Part shown: in pieces, positions 8,917-17,285 of the stretch
How positions within the stretch are numbered: position 1 is the first letter of the stretch
Layout of the letters: every line of letters begins with the position of its first letter
Source: Candidatus Formimonas warabiya
GTDB taxonomy: Bacteria > Bacillota > Dehalobacteriia > Dehalobacteriales > Dehalobacteriaceae
DNA: 64,000 bases
NCBI RefSeq assembly: GCF_002777255.1
Contig: NZ_CP017634.1
Coordinates: 6,088,903 to 6,152,902 of the forward strand
Direction: 5' to 3'
Notes under the pieces: generated by a model
Told to the model about the DNA's origin: nothing
Databases searched by the model: none
The model's input: the letters and a program-made list of their open reading frames with translations, nothing else
Made by a program: the position numbers and the translations under genes

Positions 8917-9417
8917 TTATTCCGACTTAATATCTACACCCAATTTCTTTATTTCTGCATCCAAATGCCTACGATACTTTTCCACGAGGCTAAGCATACT
9001 GTCAAATTGTTCCTCGGTTACCTGCTCAAATACGGCTTTATCCCGCTCTTGAAACTCTTTGTGCAGTTCCTCATGGATTTTATAAATTACTTTCCCTTGC
9101 GGAGTCAAGCGAAAATAGATTTCTTTCTTGTTATCCGGCTTCTGGTAGCTTTCGATAATACCTTTTTTTATAAGCTTCTTAGTTATTTTGGTTATGGCCC
9201 CCCTGGTCATGTAAAAGGACTCCGCAAGTTTTGTCACGTTGGAATCTACATTTCTTCCAATATATTCGATGCAATGTACTTCAGAAGACTTATAACCTTT
9301 AAGACTGTCTTCCATCTTAAACTTATTAAGAAAAACCATCTTGTTGTATACGTCCCTGAAACCCCTTATGACCTGTTCTGCTTTGTTCATGACCTGTCCT
9401 CCCACCCGTTGGTGCAT
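8917..9417 (-). CDS. MarR-family transcriptional regulator
   Basis: This 166-residue winged-helix protein has the MarR core: CIEYIGRNVDSNVTKLAESF, then MTRGAITKITKKLIKKGIIE as recognition helix, and the wing KKEIYFRLTPQGK at about residues 100-112. Repressors of this family release DNA on binding phenolic or toxic ligands. It lies upstream of and co-directional with the MFS exporter. Matching 18-base sites are found in front of both genes, which supports repression of both by this protein. Confidence 0.88.
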   Translation of the reverse strand: MHQRVGGQVMNKAEQVIRGFRDVYNKMVFLNKFKMEDSLKGYKSSEVHCIEYIGRNVDSNVTKLAESFYMTRGAITKITKKLIKKGIIESYQKPDNKKEIYFRLTPQGKVIYKIHEELHKEFQERDKAVFEQVTEEQFDSMLSLVEKYRRHLDAEIKKLGVDIKSE

Positions 9418-9438
9418 TAACCATAATATATTAAATTT

Positions 9439-9474
9439 TTGTTTCTATTTCAACAATATCAAAATAATTATTTT
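9439..9474 (-). promoter_or_regulatory. MarR operator in front of marR
   Basis: TTGTTTCTATTTCAACAA (9439-9456) agrees in 15 of 18 bases with the site before the MFS gene. A perfect 14-base palindrome, AAAATAATTATTTT (9461-9474), lies next to it and may be a further site or contain promoter elements. Confidence 0.55.
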
Positions 9475-9637
9475 AGAAATTGAGCTATACGTGAAAAAAG
9501 AGGCTGTTATAGAAGAAAAATGCAGGGATACTTTCTTTCATAGGACAGTAATATCGATAAGAAAAAAAGTTTACTTAAACAATAACCTGGATTTAGCAAT
9601 CAGGCTAAAACCAGGTTTTATATTTTTAAGGAAACGA

Positions 9638-10282
9638 TTATTTACTTTCAACAGGATGCTTTTTTTCTTCATTAATCTCGTTTAAATAGTTGTAAATAGT
9701 ATAACGGGATACATTCAAGGTTTCCGCCACAATCTGCACACCCTTTTGAATGACTAAGGCTCCCCTCTCATCAAGGTATTTCACTACTTTGATCCGGTCC
9801 TCTTTGTTCATTAATGAAGCCGGTTTGCCCACCAGTTTAAAGGCATCGGAAATCATGCCTTCCAATATTTCATTGGGGTTTGCATAAAACTCGTCTTTCA
9901 TGGATTCTTCTACTTTGAAAAGATTTTCTAAGGTAGCATGGGCCATGGCTAAATTGGTATAATCATAATTTATGCCCAAACAGAGCCAGTGCTTACCGGA
10001 TTTGATGTGAAAGGTGGAGCACTTGATCAGTCTGCCGTCTTTTGTCTTGGCGTGGTAATTGATCAAATCATGTTCCACATGTTTTTCTTTCATGGCTTTT
10101 AAACCCAATTCGGAAAGAGAATCACCGACCTTTCTTCCCGTAACATGGCCGTTGTATATGGAAATGATAGAATTGTCAGGGTTGTTGAGATCAGAAATCA
10201 ATACTTCACAGTCATTGCCAAAGGTTTGAGAAATCCCTGCGGCAATCCTTTCTAATATTTCGATGATTTCTTTCTTATTCAT
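9638..10282 (-). CDS. YheO-type PAS/HTH transcriptional regulator
   Basis: This 214-residue protein has the YheO-like PAS domain (residues about 5-115, with the FGNDCEVLISDL and YNGHVTGR blocks). A C-terminal helix-turn-helix (about 160-205) contains VKYLDERGALVIQKGV and ETLNVSRYTIYNYLNEI. The family includes DauR, a regulator of amino acid catabolism. The gene is divergent from the ptb-ior-buk-mttB operon, about 280 bases away, and is the best candidate to act on the phased AAACAA repeats found there. That link is inferred from position only. Confidence 0.85.
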   Translation of the reverse strand: MNKKEIIEILERIAAGISQTFGNDCEVLISDLNNPDNSIISIYNGHVTGRKVGDSLSELGLKAMKEKHVEHDLINYHAKTKDGRLIKCSTFHIKSGKHWLCLGINYDYTNLAMAHATLENLFKVEESMKDEFYANPNEILEGMISDAFKLVGKPASLMNKEDRIKVVKYLDERGALVIQKGVQIVAETLNVSRYTIYNYLNEINEEKKHPVESK

Positions 10283-10446
10283 GGGGGAAAACTCCTTTGT
10301 CTGATATAAAAAATCTTAATACAATACCTAAAGTTTAACAAAGTAATGATCATTTTTCCAGCTTCAGCGGTAAATTTCCTGATCGTACGCATGATTAATT
10401 TCCTTGCAAAGATAAAAATTTAAAAAATTTATAAATGATAGAAGGA

Positions 10447-10477
10447 TATTTAAACAATATGTATAATATTTAAACAA
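10447..10477 (+). promoter_or_regulatory. Phased direct repeats upstream of the ptb operon
   Basis: TATTTAAACAA occurs at 10447-10457 and again at 10467-10477, exactly 20 bases (two helical turns) apart, in the AT-rich gap between the YheO-like gene and ptb. The same AAACAA pair at the same spacing occurs upstream of the BCCT gene. The remainder of the 10283-10558 gap is AT-rich with no evident gene. Confidence 0.55.
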
Positions 10478-10558
10478 ATATTTTAATATTTTTTCTAAAC
10501 GATCTTGCCGAAAATCTCAGTAATGGAAAAAAATCAAACTATTTCCGGGGGTGGACAA

Positions 10559-11497
10559 ATGGGGTATAAATGTTTTCAGGAGATTTTAGATATTATTCAT
10601 CAGCAAGCAAGTAAAAAGTTTACCATCAGTGTGGCCTCTGCTTGCGATGGGGAAGTTTTAGAAACAGTGAAATATGCTGATGAGATTGGTTTAGCTTCAG
10701 CAATTTTGGTCGGCGATAAAAAGGAATTAGAAAAAATGGCTGGAGAACGCAACATCCATTTGGATAGGTTTCAGGTCATTGATGAACCGGACCCGATTAA
10801 AGCCTCCATGGAGGCGGTGCGACAAATCAGAGCTGGCAACGCCAATTGCCTGATGAAAGGAATGGTTAACACCAGTGACTTTATGCGTGCGGTCTTGGAC
10901 AAAATTGAGGGGCTAAGAACCGGAAGAGTCCTAAGCCATCTGGCCTCCTTTGAAGTTCCCGGTTTTGAACGGCTTATTTTTATTACTGACGGGGGGCTAA
11001 ATATCCATCCCAGCCTCGAAGAAAAGAAAGAAATTCTGCAAAATGCGGTGGATTACCTGATTCGGATTGGATATCAGATGCCCAAGGTTGCGGTATTATC
11101 CGCCAATGAAGCAGTCAATCCCAAACAGCCGGTAACTATGGAAGCGGCTGCCCTGAAACAAATGGCGGAACACGGTGAAATCACAGGAGCCTTGGTAGAT
11201 GGTCCTATGTCCCTGGATTTGGCGTTAGATCAGGAGGCGGCTGTGCACAAAAAAATTGTCAGCCCGGTGGCGGGGCAAGCCGATTTATTCTTGGTTCCCA
11301 CCATTGAGGTAGGCAACATCTTGGGCAAGTCCTTGATTTACTGTGGCAAAGCAGTCATGGCGGGGATTATCCTGGGAGCACAAGTGCCGATTATTCTTAC
11401 ATCCCGGGCGGCTACCATGGAAATGAAAATAGCTTCCCTGGCTTTGGCGGCACTGCCCGGTACCCAATCAACCAAAGCCTCATTTAAACCACAATAA
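10559..11497 (+). CDS. ptb: Phosphate butyryltransferase-like enzyme
   Basis: This 312-residue protein belongs to the phosphate acetyl/butyryltransferase family, which exchanges CoA in an acyl-CoA for phosphate. Seen blocks are GLASAILVGDKKEL, NCLMKGMVNTSDFMRAVL and TEGLNIHP-like TDGGLNIHPSLEEK. Length and the presence of butyrate kinase in the same operon favour Ptb over Pta. The ATG at 10559 follows GGGGGTGG; frames starting earlier lack a good site. With IorAB and Buk it would turn an acyl-CoA made from a 2-oxo acid into acyl phosphate and then ATP. Acyl chain specificity (butyryl, isovaleryl, aryl) is unknown. Confidence 0.87.
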   Translation: MGYKCFQEILDIIHQQASKKFTISVASACDGEVLETVKYADEIGLASAILVGDKKELEKMAGERNIHLDRFQVIDEPDPIKASMEAVRQIRAGNANCLMKGMVNTSDFMRAVLDKIEGLRTGRVLSHLASFEVPGFERLIFITDGGLNIHPSLEEKKEILQNAVDYLIRIGYQMPKVAVLSANEAVNPKQPVTMEAAALKQMAEHGEITGALVDGPMSLDLALDQEAAVHKKIVSPVAGQADLFLVPTIEVGNILGKSLIYCGKAVMAGIILGAQVPIILTSRAATMEMKIASLALAALPGTQSTKASFKPQ

Positions 11498-11541
11498 AGA
11501 GTTGTTATCAATAAAAACGATGAAGGTGTAGGAGGAGAACC

Positions 11542-13302
11542 ATGAAAAAACTGATGTCGGGTAATGAGGCGATTGCCCGGGGGGCTTTTGAGGCAGGGTG
11601 CTCCGTTGCGGCAGCTTACCCGGGAACCCCAAGTACGGAAATTTTAGAAAACCTTTCTCTGTACAAGGAAATTTACGCTGAATGGTCACCTAATGAAAAG
11701 GTAGCTTTGGAGGTAGCTTGCGGGGCTTCCATTTCCGGTGCCCGGTCTTTGGCTGCCATGAAGCATGTGGGTTTAAATGTGGCGGCTGACCCCTTCTTTA
11801 CCATGGCCTACGAGGGAGTAAACGGAGGATTGGTGATTGTATCGGCAGATGATCCGGGCATGCACAGTTCCCAGAATGAACAGGATAACCGGCTTTATGC
11901 CCCTTTTGCCAAAGTCGCCATGATGGAGCCCGCCGATAGTCAGGAATGTAAGGGTTTTATTAAAGAGGCTTTTGAGGTCAGTGAAAAATATGATATTCCG
12001 GTATTATTCAGGGTCACTACCCGGATCTGCCACAGCAAAGGCCTGGTAGAAACGGGAGATCCCGTGGAACGGGTGGTGAAAGACTACAAAAAAGACGTGA
12101 AAAAGTATGTGATGACACCGGCTCATGCCCGGATCATTCATTATGAGGTAGAAAAGAGGCTGGCCAGACTCAAGAATTATGCCAATCACTGTCCGCTAAA
12201 CAAAATTGAATGGGGCAGCAAGGAAATCGGTATTGTTACCAGCGGCATTTCCTACCAGCATGCCCGAGAAGTATTTGGAAACAATGCGTCTTACCTGAAA
12301 ATCGGTTTCAGTCATCCCCTGCCGGATGAAATGATTCGAAAATTTGCCCAAGTGGTAGGTAAATTATATGTGATAGAAGAGAATGAACCCTATTTGGAGC
12401 ATCACATTAAATCTCTTGGGTTCGCGTGCGTGGGAAAGGAATATCTCCCCATTTGCGAAGAATTGAATCCGGACATTATTCGAAAGGCCTTTTTGCCGAA
12501 AGAGGATAAAAAACTCCATCAGGTCGATATTCAGGCCCCCCATCGGCCTCCGGTCCTGTGTCCCGGCTGCCCCCATCGGGGCGTCTATTACGCGCTGAGC
12601 AAATATAAAGATGTGGTGGTCACAGGTGACATAGGGTGTTATACCTTAGGAATGATGCCTCCGCTTAATGTCACGGATGTAGTGATCTGTATGGGAGCCT
12701 CCGTATCAGCAGGCATTGGCTTTAAACGAGGGTCGATGCAAGGGAACAGAAATGAAAAGGTATTTGGCTCTATGGGAGACTCCACCTTTTTCCATTCGGG
12801 GATTACCGGATTAATTGACGTAGTCTACAATAAAACCCCCATGGTATTGGTGATTCTGGACAACAGTATTACGGCCATGACCGGGCACCAGGAGAACCCG
12901 GGGACAGGCAAGACTATTAAGGGTGAGATCACCACAAAAGTTGATATTGCGCAGATCGTCAGAGCGGTAGGGATCAAAGGAGAAAATATCCGGATCATTG
13001 ATCCTTACGATCTCACGGCTACAAACAATGCAGTCAAGGATGCTTATCATTCTGAAGAACCTTTTGTCATTATTACCAAGCAGCCCTGTGCCTTAATTAA
13101 AGAAGTGCAAAAGAAAAGAGCCGGACTCCATTGTGTCGTGGATCAGGAGAAATGCACCAAATGCAAAGCCTGTATCAGGACCGGCTGCCCTGCCATTGCC
13201 CTGAAGCATGACCGGGTGGAAATTGATTCTTCCATGTGCAATGGATGTACCTTGTGTGTTCAGGTGTGCAAATTTGATTCTATCACAAAGGCGGGTGAAT
13301 AA
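11542..13302 (+). CDS. iorA: Indolepyruvate:ferredoxin oxidoreductase, alpha subunit
   Basis: This 586-residue protein decarboxylates aryl or branched 2-oxo acids to acyl-CoA with reduction of ferredoxin. The N-terminal domain has GNEAIARGAFEAG and YPGTPSTEI. The thiamine diphosphate domain has GDIGCYTLGMMPP and GSMGDSTFFHSG...LDNSITAMTGHQ. The C-terminus carries two 4Fe-4S motifs, CTKCKACIRTGCP and CNGCTLCVQVC, with the CX2CX2CX4CP spacing known for IorA. AGGAGGAG precedes the ATG. It is followed by iorB with an 8-base overlap and lies between ptb and buk, so an energy-conserving oxidation route is likely. Confidence 0.95.
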   Translation: MKKLMSGNEAIARGAFEAGCSVAAAYPGTPSTEILENLSLYKEIYAEWSPNEKVALEVACGASISGARSLAAMKHVGLNVAADPFFTMAYEGVNGGLVIVSADDPGMHSSQNEQDNRLYAPFAKVAMMEPADSQECKGFIKEAFEVSEKYDIPVLFRVTTRICHSKGLVETGDPVERVVKDYKKDVKKYVMTPAHARIIHYEVEKRLARLKNYANHCPLNKIEWGSKEIGIVTSGISYQHAREVFGNNASYLKIGFSHPLPDEMIRKFAQVVGKLYVIEENEPYLEHHIKSLGFACVGKEYLPICEELNPDIIRKAFLPKEDKKLHQVDIQAPHRPPVLCPGCPHRGVYYALSKYKDVVVTGDIGCYTLGMMPPLNVTDVVICMGASVSAGIGFKRGSMQGNRNEKVFGSMGDSTFFHSGITGLIDVVYNKTPMVLVILDNSITAMTGHQENPGTGKTIKGEITTKVDIAQIVRAVGIKGENIRIIDPYDLTATNNAVKDAYHSEEPFVIITKQPCALIKEVQKKRAGLHCVVDQEKCTKCKACIRTGCPAIALKHDRVEIDSSMCNGCTLCVQVCKFDSITKAGE

Positions 13303-13873
13303 TGTGGGTACGAATGTATTGTTTGTGGGAGTGGGCGGCCAGGGGATCATTCTGGCATCGAAACTATTGGCGGCAGGATTGGTGCAATTGGGCTACGATG
13401 TCAAAATGTCGGAAATCCACGGCATGGCTCAACGGGGGGGAAGTGTTACCACCCAGGTGAGATTTGGGGAAAAAGTATATTCACCTTGCATTGGCACCGG
13501 TGAGGCAGATGTCGTTGTGACCTTTGAAAAGGTTGAGGCCGTCCGGTACCTGGGCCAGTTAAAACCGGAAGGCACCTTAATCGTAAACGACTGCGAAATT
13601 TATTCACTGCCTGTGGTGATTGGACAGGAAAAGTATCCGGAAAATATTATCGAAAAGTTAAAAGAAGAGGTTAAAGAACTAAAGGTGGTTGATGCAGCAA
13701 ATATCGCTCTAGATTTAGGAAATATCAAGGCCCAAAACATTGTCATTTTAGGTGTCTTGGTCAAGGCTTTGGGTCTGGAAAGGGTAAACTGGAAAGAAAT
13801 TTTAGAAACCTATTTCCGGGGAGACATTTTGGATTTGAATGTGAAGGCTTTGGACGCGGGAATTAACCTTTAG
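13295..13873 (+). CDS. iorB: Indolepyruvate:ferredoxin oxidoreductase, beta subunit
   Basis: This protein of about 192 residues is the gamma-type subunit domain of 2-oxoacid:ferredoxin oxidoreductases, with the signature NVLFVGVGGQGIILASKLLA at the start and SEIHGMAQRGGSVTTQVRFG after it. It pairs with IorA to form the active enzyme. The start is a GTG at 13295 or 13304, both just after AAAGGCGGG; the first overlaps the iorA stop by 8 bases. An apparent longer upstream frame overlaps the iorA ferredoxin domain and is not plausible. Confidence 0.92.
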   Translation: MNNVGTNVLFVGVGGQGIILASKLLAAGLVQLGYDVKMSEIHGMAQRGGSVTTQVRFGEKVYSPCIGTGEADVVVTFEKVEAVRYLGQLKPEGTLIVNDCEIYSLPVVIGQEKYPENIIEKLKEEVKELKVVDAANIALDLGNIKAQNIVILGVLVKALGLERVNWKEILETYFRGDILDLNVKALDAGINL

Positions 13874-13889
13874 AGATGGGAGGTAAACC

Positions 13890-14975
13890 ATGAGCGAAGC
13901 AACCTATTCTATTTTGGCGATTAATCCTGGATCCACCTCAACCAAGATTGCCTTATATGAAAACGGGCAACAAATATATAAAGGGACCATCGAACACCCG
14001 AAAGGGGAGACAGATCAGTTTAAAACCGTGGCAGACCAGTTTGAGATGCGCAAGGAGGCTATCATCAAAGCCTTACAGGGAAGAAACTTTGACTTAAAAA
14101 CATTATCTGCGGTGGTGGGACGAGGGGGGATCCTTCCCCCCATGAAATCAGGCGCCTATGAAGTTAACCAAGCCATGATGGACCGGCTGATGCACAATCC
14201 TCTGGTGGGACATGCCTCAAATCTAGGGGCCCTGATTGCCCATGAAATTGCCCGGCCTTTGGGAATAAAGGCCTACATCTATGATCCGGTAACAGTAGAT
14301 GAGTATGAGGATGTGGCCAGAATCTCCGGATTACCGGAAATCAGCAGGCGTTCTGAGTGCCATGCCCTTAATTCCCGGGCCGTCGCCAGGGAAGCGGCCC
14401 GTAAATTAAATAAACCCTATGATCAATTAAATATCATTGTCACCCATCTCGGCGGCGGTATTTCCACCAGCCTGCATAAAAAGGGCCGGATGGTGGATGT
14501 GATTCCTGACGATGAAGGTCCTTTCTCGCCGGAACGGGCCGGGCGAGTTCCCTGCCGGCAACTGGTGGAATTGTGTTATTCGGGTAAATATGAGAGAGGG
14601 ACCATGCTGAAACGATTGAGAGGTCAGGGCGGTTTAACTGCCTATTTGGGTATCAACAATGCACGGGAGGTTGAGGCACGGATCAAAAATGGGGATGAAT
14701 ATGCCAGATTAATCTATTATGCCATGGCCTATCAGGTGGCGAAAGGGATTGGGGAATTAGCGACTGTAGTTAACGGCCAAGTGGACCGGATTGTGATGAC
14801 AGGAAGCATGGCCTATTCTGAAATGATCACCGGGTGGATTAAGGAAAAAGTAGCATTTATTGCTCCCGTAGAAGTAATTCCAGGGGAACATGAGTTAGAG
14901 GCTTTGGCAGCAGGGGCCCTGAGAGTGGTCAAAGGGGAAGAGACCGCCCACGAGTATGTAGAAAAAGATGAATAG
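13890..14975 (+). CDS. buk: Butyrate kinase
   Basis: This 361-residue acetokinase-family enzyme transfers phosphate from an acyl phosphate to ADP. It shows the ASKHA phosphate loop ILAINPGSTSTKIALYENG at the N-terminus, then HASNLGALIAHEIA and VTHLGGGISTSLH, and the C-terminal MTGSMAYS. The length agrees with Buk rather than acetate kinase (about 400). It is 16 bases after iorB with a GGGAGG site. With Ptb and IorAB it gives substrate-level ATP from a 2-oxo acid. Confidence 0.93.
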   Translation: MSEATYSILAINPGSTSTKIALYENGQQIYKGTIEHPKGETDQFKTVADQFEMRKEAIIKALQGRNFDLKTLSAVVGRGGILPPMKSGAYEVNQAMMDRLMHNPLVGHASNLGALIAHEIARPLGIKAYIYDPVTVDEYEDVARISGLPEISRRSECHALNSRAVAREAARKLNKPYDQLNIIVTHLGGGISTSLHKKGRMVDVIPDDEGPFSPERAGRVPCRQLVELCYSGKYERGTMLKRLRGQGGLTAYLGINNAREVEARIKNGDEYARLIYYAMAYQVAKGIGELATVVNGQVDRIVMTGSMAYSEMITGWIKEKVAFIAPVEVIPGEHELEALAAGALRVVKGEETAHEYVEKDE

Positions 14976-15007
14976 AAACAGTAATTAGACCAGAAGGAGT
15001 GGATAAC

Positions 15008-15679
15008 GTGAAAAAAGGAGATGTGGTGTGGGGAGGCCTTTTTCTCTGCTGGGTACTGATTTTGGCCATTCCCGAATCAAGGCAGGTTTTTATTGATATC
15101 ACCAAAGCCCATCCCTATTTCATCGGTTTTATCAAGTTCGCCATGTTGGCTACAATGGGGGAGTTTTTGACTTTGCGCATTTTAAACGGGAAATGGGTTG
15201 TACCTGCCTTGCCCCTAGCGAGGGCCGTAATTTGGGGGTTCCTAGGTGCGGTGATCGTACTTGTTTTTGACGTATTCTCTACCGGAGTTAATGGGGCACT
15301 GGAAAAGGGGTTGCTGCTGGTTCCCGCTTCCAAATTTGCCGGGGCGTTTTGCACCAGTGCCGTCATGAATATCACCTTTGCTCCCACGATGATGGGCTTT
15401 CATCGGTTAACAGACACCTATCTGGATCTGCTGGCAAAATCGAATCAGGCAAAACCGAAGTTGGCAGAGGTGGTCCGAAATGTCAACTGGCACAATTATA
15501 TCTCCTTTGTTTGTCTCAAAACCATCCCTATTTTTTGGATACCCGCCCATACGGTGACGTTTTTACTTCCCCCGGTATTCAGAGTTATCGCGGCGGCCTT
15601 TTTGTCCATCGTCTTAGGGCTGATGCTCACTTTTGCGAAAAGACGATGCCACTTAGGGCCAAAAGCCGTTGCCGCTTAA
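15008..15679 (+). CDS. Mpv17/PMP22-like small membrane protein
   Basis: This 223-residue protein has about five hydrophobic segments. Features such as FAMLATMGEFLTLRILNGKW, PLARAVIWGFLGA and the C-terminal WHNYISFVCLKTIPIFWIPAHTVTFLLP recall bacterial relatives of the Mpv17/PMP22 family. No transport substrate is known. The start is the GTG at 15008, eight bases after AAGGAG; a GTG at 14999 lies within that site. It stands between buk and the first mttB gene in one operon, so it may serve uptake or release of a pathway compound. Confidence 0.55.
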   Translation: MKKGDVVWGGLFLCWVLILAIPESRQVFIDITKAHPYFIGFIKFAMLATMGEFLTLRILNGKWVVPALPLARAVIWGFLGAVIVLVFDVFSTGVNGALEKGLLLVPASKFAGAFCTSAVMNITFAPTMMGFHRLTDTYLDLLAKSNQAKPKLAEVVRNVNWHNYISFVCLKTIPIFWIPAHTVTFLLPPVFRVIAAAFLSIVLGLMLTFAKRRCHLGPKAVAA

Positions 15680-15722
15680 ATCGTTTCTCAACTACCAGAA
15701 TGAGAAGAAAGGATGAGATGAA

Positions 15723-17192
15723 ATGAGCATTCAAAGTATCGAATCAAATTTTTTAGGGAATCAAACGCTTCAGTTTCGGGTATTGTCTGAAGGGCAAATT
15801 AAAAAGATTTTGTCGGCGGCTTGGGAAATTTTAGAGCGGACCGGGGTGGAAGTTCATAGTGAGGAAGCGGTTTCTTTGCTGAAAAAGGCGGGATGTTATG
15901 TTGACGGAACAAGGATCAGAATTCCTTCCTTTGTAGTCAAGAAGGCTTTAGGTACGGTCCCTTCCCGGGTTGTCCTTTGTGACCGGGACGGCCGCCGGAA
16001 GATGTTTTTAGAAGGGCATAACAGTTATTTCGGCCCGGGCCCTACCTGCCCTAATTTCCTGGATGTGGAAACCGGAGCAAGAAGAAAGGCTGTAAAGCAG
16101 GACGTGGTTAATACCGCCAAAGTGTCGGACGCGCTGCCCAATATTGACTTTGTCATGTCCTTATCCATGATTTCCGATTGTGCGCCCGTATTGGCCGATG
16201 TCCATGAAGTCCATGCCATGCTGCAAAATACCACAAAGCCTATTGTAAGCTGGGCGTTTAATACGGCTGGCCTGCAAGATATTATTGATATGTGTGCTTT
16301 TGTGGCCGGAGGGCTGGAACAGCTTCAGCGCAATCCCTTTCTTGTCATCTACTCTGAACCGACCACGCCGTTAAGTCATTCCAAGGAAGCGCTGGAAAAG
16401 CTGATGCTGATGAATGAGAATAATTTACCGGCTCTCTATACCCCCGGCATGTTGATGGGAGGAACTGCCCCTGTGACGATTGCCGGAACACTGGTGGTGG
16501 GAGTCGCCGACAACCTGGTGGGGCTTGTGGTAAGCCAATTAAAAAGAGAAGGTGCCCCTTTTATTGCCGGTATTCCGGGGGGTCCCATGGATATGAATAC
16601 CATGCAGCATTGTTATGGCGCTCCGGAATTTGTGCTTGAACAGGCGGCATCGACGGAAATATACCGCTATCTAAAGATTCCCACCTGGGGAACAGCCGGC
16701 GCGGCGGATGCCAAGATTACGGATCAACAGGCGGCAATCGAATCTACCCTGCAGATTCTCACCGGGGCTTTAAGCGGAGCTAATTTGATTCACGATGTGG
16801 GTTTTACGGACCTGGGCATGACCGGATCTCTGGATCAGCTGGTAATGTGTGATGAGATCATTGGTATGGTCAGAAGGATGATGGTCGGGGTAGAGGTGAA
16901 TAAGGAAACACTGGCTGTTGATGTACTAGATCAAGTGGGTCCCGGAGGCCAATTTTTGGGCGTTGCGCATACTTTCCAACACTTTAGGGAACGGGTTTGG
17001 TATCCTACTCTGGTAGACAGGCGGTCCCACAGCGATTGGGAACGTGACGGCAAAAAGACCATGGGAGAGAGAGTAAGAGAAAAAGTAAAAAATATTTTAA
17101 ATACCCATAGTCCTCAATTATTACCGAAAAAAACGATAGAAGGACTTAATGACATCGTGGAAAGAGCGGAAGCACGTGTGCAAGGATCATGA
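15723..17192 (+). CDS. MttB-family (non-pyrrolysine) corrinoid methyltransferase 1
   Basis: This 489-residue protein belongs to the trimethylamine methyltransferase (MttB) superfamily. It has an AAWEILERTGVEVHSEEAV start, GPGPTCPNFLDVETGARRKA near residue 100, and LSGANLIHDVGFTDLGMTGS near 350. The frame runs through without an in-frame TAG, so it lacks pyrrolysine. Characterised non-pyrrolysine members (MtgB, MtpB, MtcB, MtyB) demethylate quaternary amines such as glycine betaine, proline betaine or carnitine, passing the methyl group to a corrinoid protein. No corrinoid protein gene is in the window. It is the sixth gene of the ptb-ior-buk operon. Confidence 0.9.
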   Translation: MSIQSIESNFLGNQTLQFRVLSEGQIKKILSAAWEILERTGVEVHSEEAVSLLKKAGCYVDGTRIRIPSFVVKKALGTVPSRVVLCDRDGRRKMFLEGHNSYFGPGPTCPNFLDVETGARRKAVKQDVVNTAKVSDALPNIDFVMSLSMISDCAPVLADVHEVHAMLQNTTKPIVSWAFNTAGLQDIIDMCAFVAGGLEQLQRNPFLVIYSEPTTPLSHSKEALEKLMLMNENNLPALYTPGMLMGGTAPVTIAGTLVVGVADNLVGLVVSQLKREGAPFIAGIPGGPMDMNTMQHCYGAPEFVLEQAASTEIYRYLKIPTWGTAGAADAKITDQQAAIESTLQILTGALSGANLIHDVGFTDLGMTGSLDQLVMCDEIIGMVRRMMVGVEVNKETLAVDVLDQVGPGGQFLGVAHTFQHFRERVWYPTLVDRRSHSDWERDGKKTMGERVREKVKNILNTHSPQLLPKKTIEGLNDIVERAEARVQGS

Positions 17193-17285
17193 AACAAAAT
17201 AGATCATAAATAAATAAAAAATATTCCAGGAGTATTTCGGTAAGGAATTAACCTCAATTTTAAATGAAGAGAAGGAGTGTGCTTG

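Noticed and set aside
8881..9420. 179-codon plus-strand frame opposite marR
   Set aside because: It is the complement of the clear MarR protein and has no recognisable pattern.
15723..17192. Pyrrolysine-containing trimethylamine methyltransferase
   Set aside because: The frame has no in-frame TAG; the same is true for the other two MttB homologues.
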